A stretch of DNA of 64,000 nt from Methylobacterium soli. GTDB taxonomy: Bacteria; Pseudomonadota; Alphaproteobacteria; Rhizobiales; Beijerinckiaceae. A model generated the notes under the pieces. The model was not told the DNA's origin, did no database searches, and saw only the letters and a list, made by a program, of their open reading frames with translations. Positions within the stretch are counted from its first letter, which is position 1; the number at the start of each line of letters is the position of its first letter. The stretch is from positions 1 through 64,000 of the forward strand of contig NZ_VZZK01000031.1 of NCBI RefSeq assembly GCF_008806385.1, in the 5' to 3' direction. Below are positions 59,206 to 64,000 of the stretch, one piece after another. Position numbers and translations under genes: made by a program.

Positions 59206-59438
59206 GATCGATCCAATCTGTCCGATCCATGCCGGGCTGCAAAGCACGTTCGTCGCACGGGCCGAGGCGACACGCCCTGGCAGAAGTGGAAAAACCCACG
59301 ATCATGATCCTTCGTACCACCCTCTCACGGCCGCAGCCCTCCTGGCCGTCGCCGGAAGGGCGTGCGCTGCGCCCCCGATGTCGCCGGGCTTGATGTCGTC
59401 GTGCTTGATCTTGCGGTGCTTGATCTTGCCGGCCGCGT

Positions 59439-60689
59439 TCAAGCGGCCAGGAAGAGGCCCGCGATGGCCGCGCTCGTCAGGTTCGAGAGCGTGCCGCCCA
59501 GGATCGCCCGCAGCCCGAACCGGGCGACCTCCGCCCGGCGCTCGGGGACAAGGCTCGCAAAACTCGCGAGCTGGATCGCGATCGAGGCGAAGTTCGCGAA
59601 GCCGCAGAGGGCGAAGCAGAGGATCGCGGTCGTGCGCGGATCGAGGCTGCCGGCCTTCAGGGTCGGCGAGAGATTGGCATAGGCCAGGAACTCGTTGAAG
59701 GCGAGCTTCTGCCCGATGGCGCCGCCGACGAGGGAGGCCTGATCCCAAGGCACCCCGAGGATCCAGGCGAGGGGGCTGAGAGCCCAGCCTAGGATGCCCT
59801 CGATCGAGGCTGCCGGATATCCGATGAGCCCGCCCGCATACCCGACGATGCCGTCCGCGAACGCGATCAGCCCCACGAAGGCGATCAGCATCGCGCCGAC
59901 CGCCACCGCCACCGCGAGCCCCTTCTGGGTGCCATCGGCGGCGGCCTCGATGAGATTGGCGGCCCGGGTCTCAGCGAACTCGACCCGTGTGGTGGTGATC
60001 CGGCTCGGCTCGACGGACGGAACTAGCATCTTGGCGTAGAGAAGTCCGCCCGGGATCGCCATGAAGGAGGCTGCGAGGAGGTACTCCATGGGGACGCCGA
60101 GCGCCGCGTAGCCCGCCAGGATCGAGCCCGCCGTCGAGGATGCGCCGCTCGTCATCACGGCGAAGAGCTCGGCGCCGGTCAGCAGCGTCAGGAACGGCCG
60201 CAGGGCGACCGCGATCTCGCTCTGGCCGATGAAGATCGTGATCACGGCCGAGAACGATTCGATCCGCGACGTGCCGAGCAGCCGTTGCAGGCCGGAACCG
60301 AGCACGCGGGCGAGCGTCTGCATCGCGCCCACATGGTAGAGCACGCCGATCAGGGCCGAGACGTAGAGAATCTGCGGCAGAACCCGCAGCGCCAGGATGA
60401 AGCCGCTGCCCCCGAACAGCTCGAACATCCTGGGCTCGACGAGCCCGCCGAACAGGAAGGCCGTGCCCTTGTCGCCGTAGGACAGCACGGTCTGAACCAC
60501 GCCGGCCACCGCCCCGAGGGCGGCGCGACCGGTCGGAACGAACAGGATCAGGGCGCCGATCGCGATCTGCAGGCCCAACGCCGCCAGAACGACCCGCGGC
60601 CGGATCGCCCGCCGATTGGCCGAGAACAGCACCGCCACGCCGAGCAGCAGGACGAGACTCAGCACTGCGTGAATGACGCGCTCGAACAT
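59439..60689 (-). CDS. nupC: CNT-family nucleoside transporter
   Basis: Concentrative (proton- or sodium-coupled) nucleoside uptake protein in the inner membrane; 416 residues and about ten membrane segments. Family blocks include the re-entrant GQSEIAVALRPFL, TSGASSTAGSILAGYAALG and GFANFASIAIQLASFASL. The start is ATG 60689. It diverges from typA. The 233-base gap before the LysR gene holds a 15-base unit repeated twice (GTGCTTGATCTTGCG/C at 59401 and 59416) but no supported gene. Symbol given by family similarity. Confidence 0.85.
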   Translation of the reverse strand: MFERVIHAVLSLVLLLGVAVLFSANRRAIRPRVVLAALGLQIAIGALILFVPTGRAALGAVAGVVQTVLSYGDKGTAFLFGGLVEPRMFELFGGSGFILALRVLPQILYVSALIGVLYHVGAMQTLARVLGSGLQRLLGTSRIESFSAVITIFIGQSEIAVALRPFLTLLTGAELFAVMTSGASSTAGSILAGYAALGVPMEYLLAASFMAIPGGLLYAKMLVPSVEPSRITTTRVEFAETRAANLIEAAADGTQKGLAVAVAVGAMLIAFVGLIAFADGIVGYAGGLIGYPAASIEGILGWALSPLAWILGVPWDQASLVGGAIGQKLAFNEFLAYANLSPTLKAGSLDPRTTAILCFALCGFANFASIAIQLASFASLVPERRAEVARFGLRAILGGTLSNLTSAAIAGLFLAA

Positions 60690-60951
60690 CAACCCCCCGG
60701 ACGTCTCCTGTCCCTTATCTGATGACGTCTATGCGTGATCCGGGCCAGAGCGGTGTTGGCGGTTCTGGTGATCGACCCCAGATCTTGAATGCCGGGCATT
60801 CGAGGATTGCCGCACCGACCCGAGCCACCAGCACTTGCCGGATGCGTCCGCACCTTCTATTGCAACGCAACAGCTCGAACCCGTACCCGGCGTGGCCGGC
60901 CGCAACCCCGCGGCTCGCGGCGTGACGGGTTCTTTTCGCTTCGGATATCCC

Positions 60952-62778
<1,827 letters not shown>

Positions 62779-62807
62779 ACGCGCTCAGCACCGGGCACGG
62801 ATGGGAC

Positions 62808-62837
62808 AGGGCCGAGCATCATTGCCCGGCCCTTTCT
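62808..62837 (+). terminator. Rho-independent terminator after typA
   Basis: AGGGCCG at 62808-62814 pairs with CGGCCCT at 62827-62833 and runs into TTTCTCGTT. It lies 30 bases after the typA stop. Confidence 0.75.
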
Positions 62838-62995
62838 CGTTCCGGAGCCTCCGGCCCCGTCGGTCCGTAGACATCCTGCCAGGCCACCCACGGGATCGCT
62901 CGCGCCGGTTCCGGCGAGATCCGGATCGGCGCCTTCCCGTGACGTCAGCCGCGGCCACCCGTCGTTCTGGCGCGGGTCCTGAAGCCCGGGGGCCC

Positions 62996-63169
62996 CTAAC
63001 CGCTGCCGGGGTCCGTCTCGTCGTCCTGCGACGCACCGCCTCGCGGGCCGAGGCCAGGCTTTCCCTCGGTCTTCTCGTTCGGATCCATCACGGCATCAGG
63101 CGCCGTGTTGGCGGGTTTCTTCCCGGGGGCGGGCGCCTGCTCCTCGGTTCGATCCGTCCTGTCGCTCAT
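62996..63169 (-). CDS. 57-residue hydrophilic, probably disordered protein
   Basis: Short reverse-strand gene: ATG 63169, TAG at 62996-62998, with a strong GAGGAGCGACG ribosome binding site. It starts MSDRTDRTEEQAPAPGKKPA and ends DETDPGSG. It is rich in Asp, Glu, Pro, Gly and Thr, with no hydrophobic core, Cys or Trp. It is the third of three small genes in a row on this strand. Function unknown. The composition resembles small stress-induced hydrophilins. Confidence 0.65.
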   Translation of the reverse strand: MSDRTDRTEEQAPAPGKKPANTAPDAVMDPNEKTEGKPGLGPRGGASQDDETDPGSG

Positions 63170-63186
63170 CGTCGCTCCTCGTCGCC

Positions 63187-63501
63187 TCAGCGTGCCTTCC
63201 GCTCGGCCTTCGACAAACCATCCGCCACGGTCTCGCCGGCCCGGGGTCCATGCGAGGCCTTCTGGTCGGAATGACCGGCCGAGGAGCCGCCCAAGGCCGG
63301 CGGGTTGCGGCCGGGTTCGCCGCCCGCCGCGTCCCAGCCCTCGTTGCGGTCGCCATCGGTGCGCCCGCCGGAGCCCATGCGCGTCATCTCAGCCTGCTGC
63401 GCTGTCTGGCGGCCACCCCCCGCGGCTGGACCACCGGGCGTGCCGACATCCTCATCGGGCTTGCGGGTGACGGTCCCGGTCGGGACGTTGTCCTTGGCCA
63501 T
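63187..63501 (-). CDS. 104-residue hydrophilic Gly-rich protein
   Basis: Reverse-strand gene starting at ATG 63501, which overlaps the upstream stop as TGATG. A GTG at 63504 is an alternative. The sequence MAKDNVPTGTVTRKPDEDVG and later GGRTDGDRNEGWDAAGGEPG is low in hydrophobic residues and rich in Gly, Asp, Arg and Ser, so likely disordered. It is the second of three coupled small genes. I do not recognise a domain. Confidence 0.6.
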   Translation of the reverse strand: MAKDNVPTGTVTRKPDEDVGTPGGPAAGGGRQTAQQAEMTRMGSGGRTDGDRNEGWDAAGGEPGRNPPALGGSSAGHSDQKASHGPRAGETVADGLSKAERKAR

Positions 63502-63830
63502 CACCGCTTCCCGTCATCCTGGCCGACGGCAGCGGTCGCACGGTCGATCGCGTCCTTCGCCTTGGTGTCGGGCTGCGAGGCGTCGCCGATGTGGCGCAGG
63601 TTCTCAGGGGGCGTCTCGGCTTCGGTCTCGTCCGTGGCGTCCTGACGCGGCATGTCGCTTGCCAGCCGGGCCGTCTCGGCCTCGCCGGAGGGATCGCCCT
63701 TCAGATCGGCTTGCGTTCGCGAGGGCACGCCGACGTCGAGGGGAGATTCACCGCCGAGATCCTGCCCGTTGCGATCGGTATAGGCATCGAACTGCTTCAG
63801 CGACGGCCTGTCGCGATTCTGTTCCGTCAT
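63501..63830 (-). CDS. 109-residue acidic hydrophilic protein
   Basis: Reverse-strand gene starting at ATG 63830 with AGGAGGAACAGCC just upstream. It begins MTEQNRDRPSLKQFDAYTDR and contains EAETARLASDMPRQDATDET and a short helix (DTKAKDAIDRATAAVGQDDG). It is acidic and poor in hydrophobic residues. It leads an operon of three such genes. No family recognised. It could be a stress-related hydrophilin, an inference from composition only. Confidence 0.65.
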   Translation of the reverse strand: MTEQNRDRPSLKQFDAYTDRNGQDLGGESPLDVGVPSRTQADLKGDPSGEAETARLASDMPRQDATDETEAETPPENLRHIGDASQPDTKAKDAIDRATAAVGQDDGKR

Positions 63831-64000
63831 GGCTGTTCCTCCTGATGTGGCGGGACAACCGAGTCCGGAGCAACGAGGTTGCGTGGCCTCGGCGACGTGA
63901 AGCCGTCCGCCGCCGAGGCTTTCAGCCGATGCGGTGCACGCTCGCCTCCGCCGCGGAGCCCGCGCAAGCCCGGGTGCAGGCGTCCGGTACGGCCGCTTCA

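Noticed and set aside
59302..59438. Possible secreted peptide or decayed gene downstream of the transporter
   Set aside because: A signal-like stretch (LTAAALLAVAGRACA) has no usable start in frame, and the opposite-strand reading with KIKH repeats also lacks a start codon.

Overview
This window is GC-rich chromosomal DNA from an alphaproteobacterium, most likely a member of the Hyphomicrobiales and probably Methylobacteriaceae (an inference from gene content and order, not a database match). Lineage markers include a GcrA cell-cycle regulator, a PleC-type histidine kinase, a NepR-like small protein, GANTC (CcrM) and TTAA-N7-TTAA (CtrA-type) sites in control regions, and an FtsZ with a very long linker. 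I see no tRNA, rRNA, CRISPR array, insertion sequence or prophage. It is core genome with a few accessory stretches.

Layout. 1-5490: a response regulator, a histidine kinase and glnE, each overlapping the next by 4 bases. 5525-10737 (minus): pepN followed by pleC. 10900-12147: gloA, a 58-residue helix-turn-helix-like protein, and the RNase P RNA gene. 12559-31692: an almost complete division and cell-wall (dcw) cluster, rsmH-ftsL-ftsI-murE-murF-mraY-murD-ftsW-murG-murC-murB-ddl-ftsQ-ftsA-ftsZ, without mraZ. It continues into lpxC, bamD and recN (32098-35966). 36091-36598: a NepR-like gene and a small coiled-coil gene. 36796-42394: a PHO-box array and pstS-pstC-pstA-pstB-phoU-phoB, without phoR. 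42515-46433: gcrA, a patatin-like lipoprotein and an ABC-F ATPase. 46478-50018 (minus): a 42-residue repeat peptide and a Baeyer-Villiger-type monooxygenase/esterase/short-chain dehydrogenase cassette. 50073-52379 (minus): a DUF3649-PepSY-DUF3325 iron-uptake operon with an Irr-like box upstream. 52772-55722: two tandem minC paralogues, then minD and minE. 55738-60689: cytochrome P450, a divergent methyltransferase, a LysR regulator and a CNT nucleoside transporter. 60952-62778: typA. 62996-63830 (minus): three tiny hydrophilic, probably disordered proteins.

How the genes work together. The centre builds the septum and envelope: peptidoglycan precursors (murC-F, mraY, murG, ddl), the divisome (ftsL, I, W, Q, A, Z), lipid A commitment (lpxC) and outer-membrane assembly (bamD). 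Placement of the Z ring is handled by minC/minC/D/E. GcrA, PleC and the CtrA-type sites suggest cell-cycle control of part of this set. The pst-pho block is a phosphate-starvation regulon. The monooxygenase cassette could take a secondary alcohol through a ketone and an ester to acid plus alcohol.

The observations most worth following are the doubled minC, the orphan NepR-like gene, the loss of mraZ, regulatory-looking TTAAC motifs embedded in ddl, the CtrA-type box before lpxC, the Irr-like box before the PepSY operon, and several very small genes found by reading the sequence directly.
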